A DNA stretch of 64,000 bases from Porticoccaceae bacterium (GTDB taxonomy: Bacteria > Pseudomonadota > Gammaproteobacteria > Pseudomonadales > Porticoccaceae), in NCBI GenBank assembly GCA_026005035.1, contig BPKH01000003.1, forward strand, positions 186,001 through 250,000. Reading direction: 5' to 3'. Below the pieces are notes generated by a model. The model worked only from the letters and a program-made list of their open reading frames with translations. It was not told the DNA's origin and made no database searches. The position numbers were made by a program, and so were the translations under genes. Numbering within the stretch: the stretch's first letter is position 1; the number at the start of each line of letters is the position of its first letter. Of this stretch, positions 25,419 to 33,183 are shown one piece after another.

Positions 25419-26594
25419 TGCTGATCAGCTTCTTCGAGCGGTTGCGGGCCGCCGGCGTGCCGGTGAGCCTGAGGGAGTACCTGACCCTGCTCGAAGCCCT
25501 GCGGGCGCACCTGGCCTTCGCCGACTGGGAGGCGTTCTACCTCCTGGCCCGCACCTGTCTGGTCAAGGACGAGCGCCACTTCGATCGCTTCGATCGGGCG
25601 TTCGCCCTGCAGTTCGAGGCCCTCGCCGAAATCGAGGACGCGCTCGCCGTGCTGATCCCGGAAGAGTGGCTGCGCCAGTCGTTCCTGCGCAGCCTGAGCG
25701 AGGAGGAGCGGGCGAAAATTCAAGGCTTGGGCGACCTGGAACGGCTGCTCGCCGAATTCCGCAAGCGCCTCGCCGAACAGCGCGGCCGCCACCAGGGTGG
25801 CAACAAGTGGATCGGCACCGGCGGCACCTCACCCTTCGGCCACGGTGGCTACCACCCGGAGGGGATCCGCGTCGGCGGCGAGGGGCGCGAGCGACGCGCG
25901 GTCAAGCTCTGGGAGCGGCGCGATTTCCGCAACCTGGACGCCGACCAGCGGCTGTCGCGGCGCAATCTGAAGCTGGCGCTGCGCCGGCTGCGCCGTTTCG
26001 CCCGCGAGGGTGCGGCCACCGAGCTCGATCTGCCCGGCACCATCCGCGCCACGGCACACAACGGCGGGCTCCTCGACCTGAAGGTCGTGCCCGAGCGGCG
26101 CAACGCCGTCAAGGTGCTCCTCTTTTTCGACGTGGGCGGCTCGATGGAAGCCCTTCGTGCGCGTCTGCGAGGAGCTCTTCGCGGCGGCGCGCAGCGAGTT
26201 CAAGCACATGGAGCACTTCTACTTCCACAACATGCTCTACGAATACGTGTGGAAGGACAATCGGCTGCGCCACCAGGAGCGCACGTCCACCGCCGAGCTG
26301 CTCCACCGCTACGGCCCCGACTACCGGGTGATCCTGGTGGGCGACGCCTCCATGGCCCCCTACGAGATCACCGCCGTGGGCGGGTGCATCGAATACCACA
26401 ACGCCGAACCGGGCGCCGTGTGGCTGAAGCGCCTGGTCGCCACCTGGCGCCACCTGGTATGGCTCAACCCGGTTCCCGAGGAGGAGTGGGATCGGACCCG
26501 CTCCATCGGCATGGTGCGCCAGCTGGTGGAAGGGGCGATGTTTCCCCTCACGCTGGCCGGCCTGGAAGGGGCGATGGAGCGCCTCGTCCACTGA
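25418..26594 (+). CDS. VWA-domain protein, CoxE-like partner of MoxR (frameshift)
   Basis: The N-terminal region (about 1-120) is helical with an LISFFERLRAAGVPVSLREY start typical of CoxE-like VWA proteins. The middle is glycine-rich (about 125-160). The VWA domain starts near residue 235 with VLLFFDVGGSM, a variant of the metal-binding MIDAS motif in which the first serine of DxSxS is glycine. There one extra A (26148-26149) breaks the frame. Removing it gives MEPFVRVCEELF and a 391-residue protein continuing in the frame that ends at 26594. Uncorrected, the first half runs in frame into hrpA. By family, MoxR/VWA pairs remodel or metallate partner proteins; no partner is evident here. Confidence 0.82.
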
Positions 26595-29500
26595 TGGCGC
26601 GCGAGCTCGACGCCGTCCGCGACGAGCGGCTCTGGGAGGAGTGCCTGGCGGCCGACCGGCGCCACCTGCTCAAGCGCTGGCAGACCCTGGAGCGCCGCCG
26701 CGCCGCCGGCTTGCCCCACGATCGCCTCGAGCGCCGCCTGCGCGAGGAGTGGGCCGCTTCCCGGGCCAAGGTGGCGGCCCGGCGAGCGGCCGTGCCGCCC
26801 CTGCGCTATCCCGAGGAACTGCCCGTCAGCGCCTGTCGGGAGCGGATCCTCTCCTGCCTCGCGGATCACCAGGTGGTGGTGATTGCCGGGGAGACGGGCT
26901 CGGGCAAGACCACCCAGCTGCCCAAGATGCTCTTGGAACTCGGCCACGGCAGTCGGGGCTGGATCGGCCACACCCAGCCGCGGCGCATCGCCGCCCGCAC
27001 CGTGGCCGCCCGTCTCGCCGAAGAGCTGGGCACGCCCCTCGGCACCCTGGTGGGCTACCAGGTGCGCTTCGTGGACCAGTGCCCGCCGGAGGCGCTCATC
27101 AAGGTGATGACCGACGGGATCCTCCTCGCCGAAATCCGCTCCGATCCCCTGTTGTCGCGCTACGACGCCCTCATCCTGGACGAGGCCCACGAGCGCAGCC
27201 TCAACGTCGACTTCCTGCTCGGCTACCTGAAGCGCCTGCTGCCTGAACGCCCCGACCTCAAGCTTTTGATCACCTCGGCCACCATCGACGTGGAGCGCTT
27301 TTCCACCCACTTCGGGCAGGCCCCGGTGGTGCGCGTGGAGGGGCGCAGCTGGCCGGTGGAGATCCGCTACCGCCCGCCGGCGGCAGACGAAGACCTGGAG
27401 ACGGCGCTGGTGGCCGCGGTGGAGGAACTTCTGGCCGAGGTGCCCCGGGGGGATCTGCTGGTCTTTCTGCCCGGCGAGCGGGAGATCCGCGAGGCCTCCG
27501 CCCGCCTGCGCCGCACCCTGGCCCCAGGGGTGGAGGTGTTGCCCCTCTACGGTCGCCTGTCGCTCGCCGAACAGGCGCGGATCTTCGCCCCCGGGGGGCG
27601 GAGGCGAGTGGTGCTGGCCACCAATGTCGCCGAGACCTCCCTCACCGTGCCCGGCATCCGCTGCGTGGTGGACACCGGCCTGGCCCGCATCTCCCGCTAC
27701 AGTCCCACCTCCAAGGTGCAGCGCCTGCCGGTGGAGCCCATCTCCAGGGCCAGCGCCGATCAGCGGGCCGGGCGCTGCGGGCGGCTGGGGCCGGGGATCT
27801 GCGTGCGCCTCTACGCCGAAGAGGACTACCAGGACCGGCCGGCCCACACCGACCCGGAGATCCTGCGCACCAACCTCGCGGCCGTCCTGTTGCGGATGCT
27901 CGATCTCGAGTTGGGGGAGGTGGCCGACTTCCCCTTCCTCGATCCCCCCGAGCCCCGCGCGGTGCGCGACGGCTTCGCGCTCCTCCAGGAGCTTCAGGCG
28001 GTGGACCGGCGCGGCCGCCTCACCGCCACGGGGCGCGTGCTCGCCCGCCTTTCCCTGGACCCGCGCCTCGGGCGTACACTGGTGGAGGCCTCGCGCCTGG
28101 GCGCGCTCCGCCAGGTGCTGGTGATCGCCGCCTTTTTGAGCATCCAGGACCCCCGGGAATGGCCGGCCGAAGCGCGCGCCAGGGCGGAGGAGGTCCATCG
28201 CCGCTTCCACGATCCCCACTCCGACTTCGTCGCCATCCTCAACCTCTGGGAACACCTGGAAGAGCGCCGCCAAGCGCTGTCGCGGCGCCAGTTCGACGAG
28301 TACTGCCGGGCCCATTTCCTCTCCCCGCGCCGGGTCCGCGAGTGGCGCGACCTGGTCCACCAGATCCACCTGGAGGCGCGGGCGGCGGGTCTGGTGGACA
28401 ACCGCGAGCCGCCCGACTACGCCGCGCTCCACCGGGCGCTGCTGGCGGGCTTTCTCTCCCAGGTGGGCACCCGCGCGCCCGGAGGGCGGGGGGAATACCT
28501 GGGCACGCGGGGCCGCAGGTTTCGCATCTTCCCTGGCTCGGGACTGGCGCGCGGCAACCCACCCTGGGTGATGGCCGCCGAGTTCGTGGAGACGGGCAGG
28601 GTCTACGCCCACTGGGTGGCCCGCATCGAGCCCGAGTGGATTCCGCCCCTGGCCGGGCACCTCCTTTCGCGCAGCCACGGCGAGCCGCGCTACGACCGCC
28701 GCCGTGGGCAAGTAGTGGCCGACGAGCGGCAGACCCTGTTCGGCCTGACGGTGGCCGATCGCATTCCGGTGGCCTACGAGCGGATCGACTCCGCCCGCGC
28801 CGCCGAGGTGTTTGTGCGGGGCTGCCTGGTGGAGGGGGGCTACCGCGGCAAGGGCGCCTTCTTCGCCCACAACGCCGCCGTCCTCGAAGAGCTCTCGGAG
28901 CTCGAGGATCGGCTGCGGCGCAGCGACCTGGTGCCCTCGGACGAAGCCCTGTACGAGTTCTATCGCCAGCGCGTGCCGGCGGCGATCGCCAACCTCGCCG
29001 CCTTCGAGCGCTGGCGCGTCGAGGCCGAGGCCCGCCGGCCCCGGCTCCTGTTTCTCGACCGCGAGCGCCTGCTCGCCCGCGCCGCCAAGCCCCAAGTGGA
29101 AGCCCAGTTTCCCAAGGCCCTGGAGTGGGGCGGCCACCAGTGGCGGCTCCGCTACCGCTTCGAACCGGGCCACCCAGAGGACGGCGTGGCGGTGGAAATC
29201 CCCCTGGGCCTGCTTCCGCGCGTCCCCGAGCACCGCTTCGAGTGGTTGGTGCCCGGCCTGTTGCGGGAAAAGTGCATCGCCCTCGCCAAGACCCTGCCCA
29301 AGGAGTTGCGCAAGCAGTTGGTGCCGGTGCCCGACGCCATCGACCGCGCCCTCGACGAACTGGAGCCCGACAACCGGCCCCTGGCCGAATGCCTGGCCCG
29401 GGCCCTGCGGCGCGCCCTGGGGGTCGAAATCCCCCCGGACGCCTTCCGGGAAGAGCAGCTTGCCGACTACTACCGGATGGGCTACCGCCTGGTGGACGAA

Positions 29501-30484
29501 GGGGGGGAGCTCGTCGAATTCTCCCGCGACCTGGCGGCCCTCAAGCGGCGTCATCGGCAGCGGGTCCAGCGGGCCATCGCCGAGGCGGCCGAGGCGGGCG
29601 GTGAGCGCGCTGGGCTTCGCGATTGGGAGTTCGGCGAGCTGGAGGAGGTGCGCTGCCTGCGCCGGGGCGGGGCCGAAGTCGCGGCCTATCCAGCCCTGGT
29701 GGACGACGGGGACAGCGTCTCGGTGCGGCTCCTCGACGATCCCCTCGACGCCGAGCGGGCGAGCCGCCGCGGCGCCGCCCGCCTCATCGCCCTCAAGCTC
29801 GGCGCCGCCGCCCGCTCCTTGCGCAAGGAGCTTTTGGCTGGCCGCGAGCTCGCTCTGGCCGCCGCCGGATTACCCGCGCCTGACCGGTTGCGAGAGGAGA
29901 TTCTCCTCGCCGCGTGCCACGCGGCCTGTCTCGCGGAGCGCCCCTTGCCCCGCGACCGGCAGACCTTTCACGCCGCCTTGGCCCAAGGACGCCCGCGCAT
30001 CGCCGGCCTCGCCCGCCAGATGGCCGGTGCCGTCGAGTGCCTGCTACCGCGCCTGAAGGAGGTGCGCGAGGCGGCCTTGCGCCTCGAACCCCACCACAGC
30101 GAGGCGATCGCCGACCTGCGCCGGGAACTAGAGTGGTTGTTCCGTCCGGGCTTTCTGTTCGATACGCCGGGCGCCTGGCTCGAGCGCTATCCCCTCTACG
30201 TGGAAGCGGCGGCCGCCCGCCTAGAGAAACTGCCCGGCCGGGCGGAGCGGGACCGCCTCTTCCGGGCACAGCTAGCCGAGCTCGAGGCGCGGGCGCGGGC
30301 CCTCGCCCAACGCCGCGGCGGCTTGCCGGCCGAGTGCCGGCGGGCGCTGGAGGAACTGCCCTTCCTCCTCGAAGAGCTGCGCATTTCGGAATACGCCCAG
30401 GAGCTTCGCACCGCCTGCCCGGTCTCCGCGAAGCGCTTGGCGCGCCTGCTCGAAAAGCTGGAAAGAGAGGCGGCCGGGGGCTAA
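26594..30484 (+). CDS. hrpA: ATP-dependent RNA helicase HrpA
   Basis: The 1296-residue DEAH-box helicase is nearly the same length as E. coli HrpA (1300). Walker A is GETGSGKTTQ (about residue 99), the DEAH box is LILDEAHERS (about 195), motif III is ITSATID, and motif VI is SADQRAGRCGRLGPG. The long C-terminal DUF3418 region is complete. HrpA is linked to resolving stalled or collided ribosomes and mRNA processing. ATG 26594 shares one base with the VWA stop (TGATG). The last bases overlap a promoter candidate for the RiPP operon that follows 37 bases on. Confidence 0.96.
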   Translation: MARELDAVRDERLWEECLAADRRHLLKRWQTLERRRAAGLPHDRLERRLREEWAASRAKVAARRAAVPPLRYPEELPVSACRERILSCLADHQVVVIAGETGSGKTTQLPKMLLELGHGSRGWIGHTQPRRIAARTVAARLAEELGTPLGTLVGYQVRFVDQCPPEALIKVMTDGILLAEIRSDPLLSRYDALILDEAHERSLNVDFLLGYLKRLLPERPDLKLLITSATIDVERFSTHFGQAPVVRVEGRSWPVEIRYRPPAADEDLETALVAAVEELLAEVPRGDLLVFLPGEREIREASARLRRTLAPGVEVLPLYGRLSLAEQARIFAPGGRRRVVLATNVAETSLTVPGIRCVVDTGLARISRYSPTSKVQRLPVEPISRASADQRAGRCGRLGPGICVRLYAEEDYQDRPAHTDPEILRTNLAAVLLRMLDLELGEVADFPFLDPPEPRAVRDGFALLQELQAVDRRGRLTATGRVLARLSLDPRLGRTLVEASRLGALRQVLVIAAFLSIQDPREWPAEARARAEEVHRRFHDPHSDFVAILNLWEHLEERRQALSRRQFDEYCRAHFLSPRRVREWRDLVHQIHLEARAAGLVDNREPPDYAALHRALLAGFLSQVGTRAPGGRGEYLGTRGRRFRIFPGSGLARGNPPWVMAAEFVETGRVYAHWVARIEPEWIPPLAGHLLSRSHGEPRYDRRRGQVVADERQTLFGLTVADRIPVAYERIDSARAAEVFVRGCLVEGGYRGKGAFFAHNAAVLEELSELEDRLRRSDLVPSDEALYEFYRQRVPAAIANLAAFERWRVEAEARRPRLLFLDRERLLARAAKPQVEAQFPKALEWGGHQWRLRYRFEPGHPEDGVAVEIPLGLLPRVPEHRFEWLVPGLLREKCIALAKTLPKELRKQLVPVPDAIDRALDELEPDNRPLAECLARALRRALGVEIPPDAFREEQLADYYRMGYRLVDEGGELVEFSRDLAALKRRHRQRVQRAIAEAAEAGGERAGLRDWEFGELEEVRCLRRGGAEVAAYPALVDDGDSVSVRLLDDPLDAERASRRGAARLIALKLGAAARSLRKELLAGRELALAAAGLPAPDRLREEILLAACHAACLAERPLPRDRQTFHAALAQGRPRIAGLARQMAGAVECLLPRLKEVREAALRLEPHHSEAIADLRRELEWLFRPGFLFDTPGAWLERYPLYVEAAAARLEKLPGRAERDRLFRAQLAELEARARALAQRRGGLPAECRRALEELPFLLEELRISEYAQELRTACPVSAKRLARLLEKLEREAAGG

Positions 30485-30487
30485 AGT
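30459..30487 (+). promoter_or_regulatory. Possible promoter of the hvfABC-like operon
   Basis: TGGAAA (30459-30464) and TAAAGT (30482-30487) are separated by 17 bases; each hexamer matches four of six consensus positions. It lies over the hrpA stop codon. A transcript would start near 30494, leaving a leader of about 28 bases that includes the CAGGAGAA ribosome-binding site. No recognised metal-regulator operator was seen. Confidence 0.4.
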
Positions 30488-30521
30488 GGCAGGCGCCAAC
30501 CCGACCAACAGGAGAACGGCC

Positions 30522-30800
30522 ATGTCCCAACGCGTATCCAAGACCACCCTCGCCGCCTGGGCGGCCCTCGCGGCAGGCACGCCCGCTCTGGCGGCGGCCG
30601 CCGACGACCCCTTCGCCCTGCGCGAGGTGACGCCGGCGACCGTCCAATTGGCCGATGCCCACGAGGGTGGCTGCGGCGGCAAGACCGAAGGGGAGGGGCG
30701 CTGCGGCGGCAAGACCGAAGAAGGCGAGGGGCGCTGCGGCGGCAAGACCGAAGGGGAGGGCAGCTGCGGCGGCCAGGCGGGTGGCGAAGAGGAAGCCTGA
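30522..30800 (+). CDS. hvfA: HvfA-like RiPP precursor peptide with four E-G-x-C-G-G repeats
   Basis: This 92-residue secreted precursor has an N-terminal signal peptide (about residues 1-26, hydrophobic alanine-rich core ending PALAAAA). A leader of about 20 residues follows, then a low-complexity core with the only cysteines at 51, 61, 72 and 82. Each cysteine sits in an EGxCGG motif (x = Gly, Arg, Arg, Ser), spaced by KTE or KTEEG linkers. Family knowledge: Haemophilus HvfA peptides with EGKCG motifs have these cysteines converted by HvfB/HvfC to oxazolone-thioamide pairs that bind copper, and related bufferins are also copper-stress peptides. The start has AGGAGAA upstream. It overlaps the maturase gene. 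The product is inferred to act in the periplasm or outside the cell; its chemistry is unproven here. Confidence 0.88.
   Translation: MSQRVSKTTLAAWAALAAGTPALAAAADDPFALREVTPATVQLADAHEGGCGGKTEGEGRCGGKTEEGEGRCGGKTEGEGSCGGQAGGEEEA
30671..30777 (+). repeat. Tandem repeat encoding the HvfA core
   Basis: Four near-identical units begin with CTGCGGCGGC at 30671, 30701, 30734 and 30764, so the periods are 30, 33 and 30 bases. The first three share the 20-base block ending in AAGACCGAAG. The three-base difference adds one glutamate codon, so the frame is kept. Confidence 0.9.
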
Positions 30801-31644
30801 TCGACCCGCGGGCGAGACTGTGCGGTGCGGCGCAGGTCTCGGGCTGCGCCGCTCGCTGTTGCGCGAACTGGTCGACCGCTCCGAGCCCGCCGCGGTCGAT
30901 TTCTGGGAGTTGGCGCCCGAGAACTGGATCGGGGTCGGCGGCTGGCGCCGGCAACGGCTTGAGGCCTTGGCGGAGCACCACCCCCTGTTCGCCCACGGCC
31001 TCTCTCTCTCCCTGGGCGGGCCTGATCCCCTGGATCGCCGGCTGCTCGCCGATCTGCGCTGCTTTCTCGACGAGTTCCGGGTGGCCTGTTACAGTGAGCA
31101 CCTGGCCTTCTGTGCCGCCGGCGGCCGCCTCTACGAATTGCTGCCCATTCCCTTCACCGCCGCCAGTCGGCGCCGGGTCGCCGACCGGATCCGCGCCGCC
31201 CAGGACGTCCTCGGGCGGCGCATCGCGGTAGAGAACGCCACCTGGTACGACGCCCCGGCACGGGAGGTAGCGGAAGGGGAATTCCTGGCCGAACTGGTGG
31301 CCGAGGCCGACTGCGATCTCTTGCTCGACGTCAACAATCTCTACGTCAACGCCTGCAACCACGGCTTCGATCCCCTGGCGCTGCTGGCCTGGCTGCCGGC
31401 GGAGCGGATCGCCTACCTGCACGTCGCCGGCCACCAGCGGTGGGGCGAGTGGCTCGTGGACACCCACGGCAGCGCGGTCGCCGACCCGGTCTGGGCGCTC
31501 CTCGCTGCGGTACTCGAGCGGATCGGCCCCCGCCCGGTGGTCCTGGAGCGGGACTTCGCCATTCCGCCCCTGGCGGTCCTGGAGGGCGAGCTCGCCCGCA
31601 TCCGCGCCCTCCTCGCTGCGCGCCCCGCGGTGAGCCATGGCTGA
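30781..31644 (+). CDS. hvfB: MNIO-type RiPP maturase (DUF692, HvfB/BufB family)
   Basis: This is a DUF692 multinuclear non-heme iron oxidase, a TIM-barrel enzyme that oxidatively rearranges cysteine residues of RiPP precursors. Numbered from GTG 30781 (287 residues), likely metal ligands and conserved sites are His72 in HGLSLSLG, Glu106-His107 in YSEHLAF, Glu151-Asn152 in VENATWY, Asp183 with Asn185/186 in DVNNLYVN, His214 and His218, and Asp227/His229 in DTHG. The start is uncertain: GTG 30781 overlaps hvfA by 20 bases, while GTG 30820 gives a 274-residue form starting just before GAGLGLRR. The upstream open frame is the alanine-rich shadow of the hvfA repeats. The end overlaps hvfC by eight bases. 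Confidence 0.9.
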   Translation: MAKRKPDRPAGETVRCGAGLGLRRSLLRELVDRSEPAAVDFWELAPENWIGVGGWRRQRLEALAEHHPLFAHGLSLSLGGPDPLDRRLLADLRCFLDEFRVACYSEHLAFCAAGGRLYELLPIPFTAASRRRVADRIRAAQDVLGRRIAVENATWYDAPAREVAEGEFLAELVAEADCDLLLDVNNLYVNACNHGFDPLALLAWLPAERIAYLHVAGHQRWGEWLVDTHGSAVADPVWALLAAVLERIGPRPVVLERDFAIPPLAVLEGELARIRALLAARPAVSHG

Positions 31645-32392
31645 AGACGACGCCGCGCGCTGTCGCGCCCTCGCCGACCACCTCCGCGACCCAGAGGCCA
31701 CATCCCCTCCCGAGGGGATGGACCCCGCGGCCTTGCGGCTCTATCGGGCGCTCGTCCTCGGCAACCTGGCCAACCTCCTGGGGGACGTCTTCCCGGCCCT
31801 GGCCGGCACTCTGGGGGAGCGGCCATTTCGCGAGTGGGTGGCGCGGTTTCTCGCCCGCCACCGCTGCGCGACTCCCTATTTCCACCGCCTGGGCGGCGAG
31901 TTCGCCCACTTTCTCGCCGCCCAGGCGGACGCCGGCGAAGCCCCCACCTGGCTCGCCGAGCTCGCCGACTTCGAGTGGCAGAAGTGGCAACTCGAGTTCG
32001 CCGCGGGCGAGGCGGGCGGCCCACTCCCCGAGGCCGACCGGTTGCTCGAGCATTCCTGGCGCCTCGGCCCCCTGGCTCGCCTGTGCCGCTACCGCCATCC
32101 GGTGCACGAACTCCCAGGCGGCGGCGCGCCGCCCACGGGGCCTTCGCCGCGCGCCGTGAGCCTCCTCGTCTTTCGCGACCGCGAGGCGCGGGTGCGCTGT
32201 TTCGAACTCAACCCCGGCGCCGCCCTGCTCCTCGAGGCACTCGCCGCCACCGGAAAGCCGGCGCGCGAGCTGCTGGCGCCTTTGGCGGAGGCGTTGCACC
32301 TGGCACCCGCAGCGGCGGAGCGGGCCGCCGCGGAGCTGCTCTGCCGCCTCGCCCAGTGGGGCGTGGCTGAACCGCGCACCCCTTTCGTTTAG
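31637..32392 (+). CDS. hvfC: DUF2063 RiPP maturation partner (HvfC/BufC family)
   Basis: The 251-residue protein has the DUF2063 N-terminal domain (about residues 10-105): LRLYRALVLGNLANLL, FPALAGTLGE, WVARFLARH and the TPYFHRLGGEFAHFL segment. An aromatic-rich middle and a C-terminal winged-helix-like region (about 170-250) follow, the latter resembling peptide-recognition elements. In characterised systems this subunit binds the precursor and forms a complex with the MNIO enzyme. It overlaps hvfB by eight bases, so the two are co-translated. No DoxX-like hvfD/bufD follows; the next gene is mlaA. Confidence 0.88.
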   Translation: MAEDDAARCRALADHLRDPEATSPPEGMDPAALRLYRALVLGNLANLLGDVFPALAGTLGERPFREWVARFLARHRCATPYFHRLGGEFAHFLAAQADAGEAPTWLAELADFEWQKWQLEFAAGEAGGPLPEADRLLEHSWRLGPLARLCRYRHPVHELPGGGAPPTGPSPRAVSLLVFRDREARVRCFELNPGAALLLEALAATGKPARELLAPLAEALHLAPAAAERAAAELLCRLAQWGVAEPRTPFV

Positions 32393-32454
32393 AATGAACG
32401 CCTTTCAACCCGCCTCCGGTTGAGGCCGCGGGCGGGGACATGGTGGGGTGAACG

Positions 32455-33183
32455 ATGCGACTGCCCAGGGGTTGTGCCCGCACCCTCCTCCTCGCCCTCG
32501 GGCTGTGCTGTGGGGCTCAGGCGGCGGGCGGCACCGACGACCCCCTCGAGCGCTACAACCGGGCGATGTTCGCCTTCAACGAAACGGCGGACCGCTACCT
32601 GTTGAAACCGGTGGCGCGGGGCTACCGCGCCCTCGCGCCGGACCCCGTGGAGCGCGGGATTGCGCGGGCATTCGACAACCTCTGGGAGGTGGTCAACGTC
32701 GCGAACGACCTGCTCCAGGGCAAGCCGCGCCAAGCCCTGAACGACGGCGGCCGGTTCCTCGTCAACAGCACCCTCGGCATCCTCGGCTTCTTCGACGTGG
32801 CGTCCAGTCTGGGTTTGCCCAAGTCGGAAGGCGAAGACTTCGGCCAAACCCTGGGGCGCTGGGGGGTAGGCCCAGGCCCCTATCTGGTGCTGCCCCTGTT
32901 GGGGGCCAGCACCCTGCGGGACGCCCCGGCGCGGGTGGTGGATTGGTTCGCCAACCCCGTCAACCACGTGGACGAGCTCGAGCTGCGCTACGCCCTCAAC
33001 GCCCTGGACGCGGTGGCCACGCGGGCCGAACTCCTCGACGCCGAGCAGTTGGTGAGCGGCGACCGCTACACCTTCATCCGCGACGTCTACCTGCAGCGCC
33101 GCGCCTGGCTGGTCAGCGACGGGCGCCTGGAGGACGCCTTTGGCAGCGATTTCGACGAGGAGGGGTACTACGATTACCAGTGA
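32455..33183 (+). CDS. mlaA: MlaA/VacJ outer-membrane phospholipid-transport protein
   Basis: The 242-residue protein carries the MlaA fold. The Mla system removes misplaced phospholipids from the outer leaflet of the outer membrane. The signal sequence ends in GLCCG, which would be an atypical lipobox (Cys19 or Cys20). Family segments are DPLERYNRAMFAFN, GRFLVNSTLGILGFFD, EDFGQTLGRWGVGPGPYLVLP and GASTLRDAP. It starts 62 bases after hvfC. TAGAAT at 32390-32395, over the hvfC stop, is a possible -10. The remaining mla genes are not in the window. Its 3' end may overlap the following regulator gene. Confidence 0.92.
   Translation: MRLPRGCARTLLLALGLCCGAQAAGGTDDPLERYNRAMFAFNETADRYLLKPVARGYRALAPDPVERGIARAFDNLWEVVNVANDLLQGKPRQALNDGGRFLVNSTLGILGFFDVASSLGLPKSEGEDFGQTLGRWGVGPGPYLVLPLLGASTLRDAPARVVDWFANPVNHVDELELRYALNALDAVATRAELLDAEQLVSGDRYTFIRDVYLQRRAWLVSDGRLEDAFGSDFDEEGYYDYQ

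Noticed and set aside
26360-29554. A 1064-residue minus-strand frame opposite hrpA
   Set aside because: Histidine- and glycine-rich shadow of the hrpA coding frame without recognisable domains.
30671-30777. A possible CRISPR-like repeat array
   Set aside because: The repeats are coding, contiguous with no unique spacers, and preserve the hvfA reading frame.
30655-30780. Alanine-rich AAAARPK repeats as an N-terminal extension of the MNIO enzyme
   Set aside because: This is the hvfA repeat read in another frame; the enzyme family starts at GAGLGLRR.
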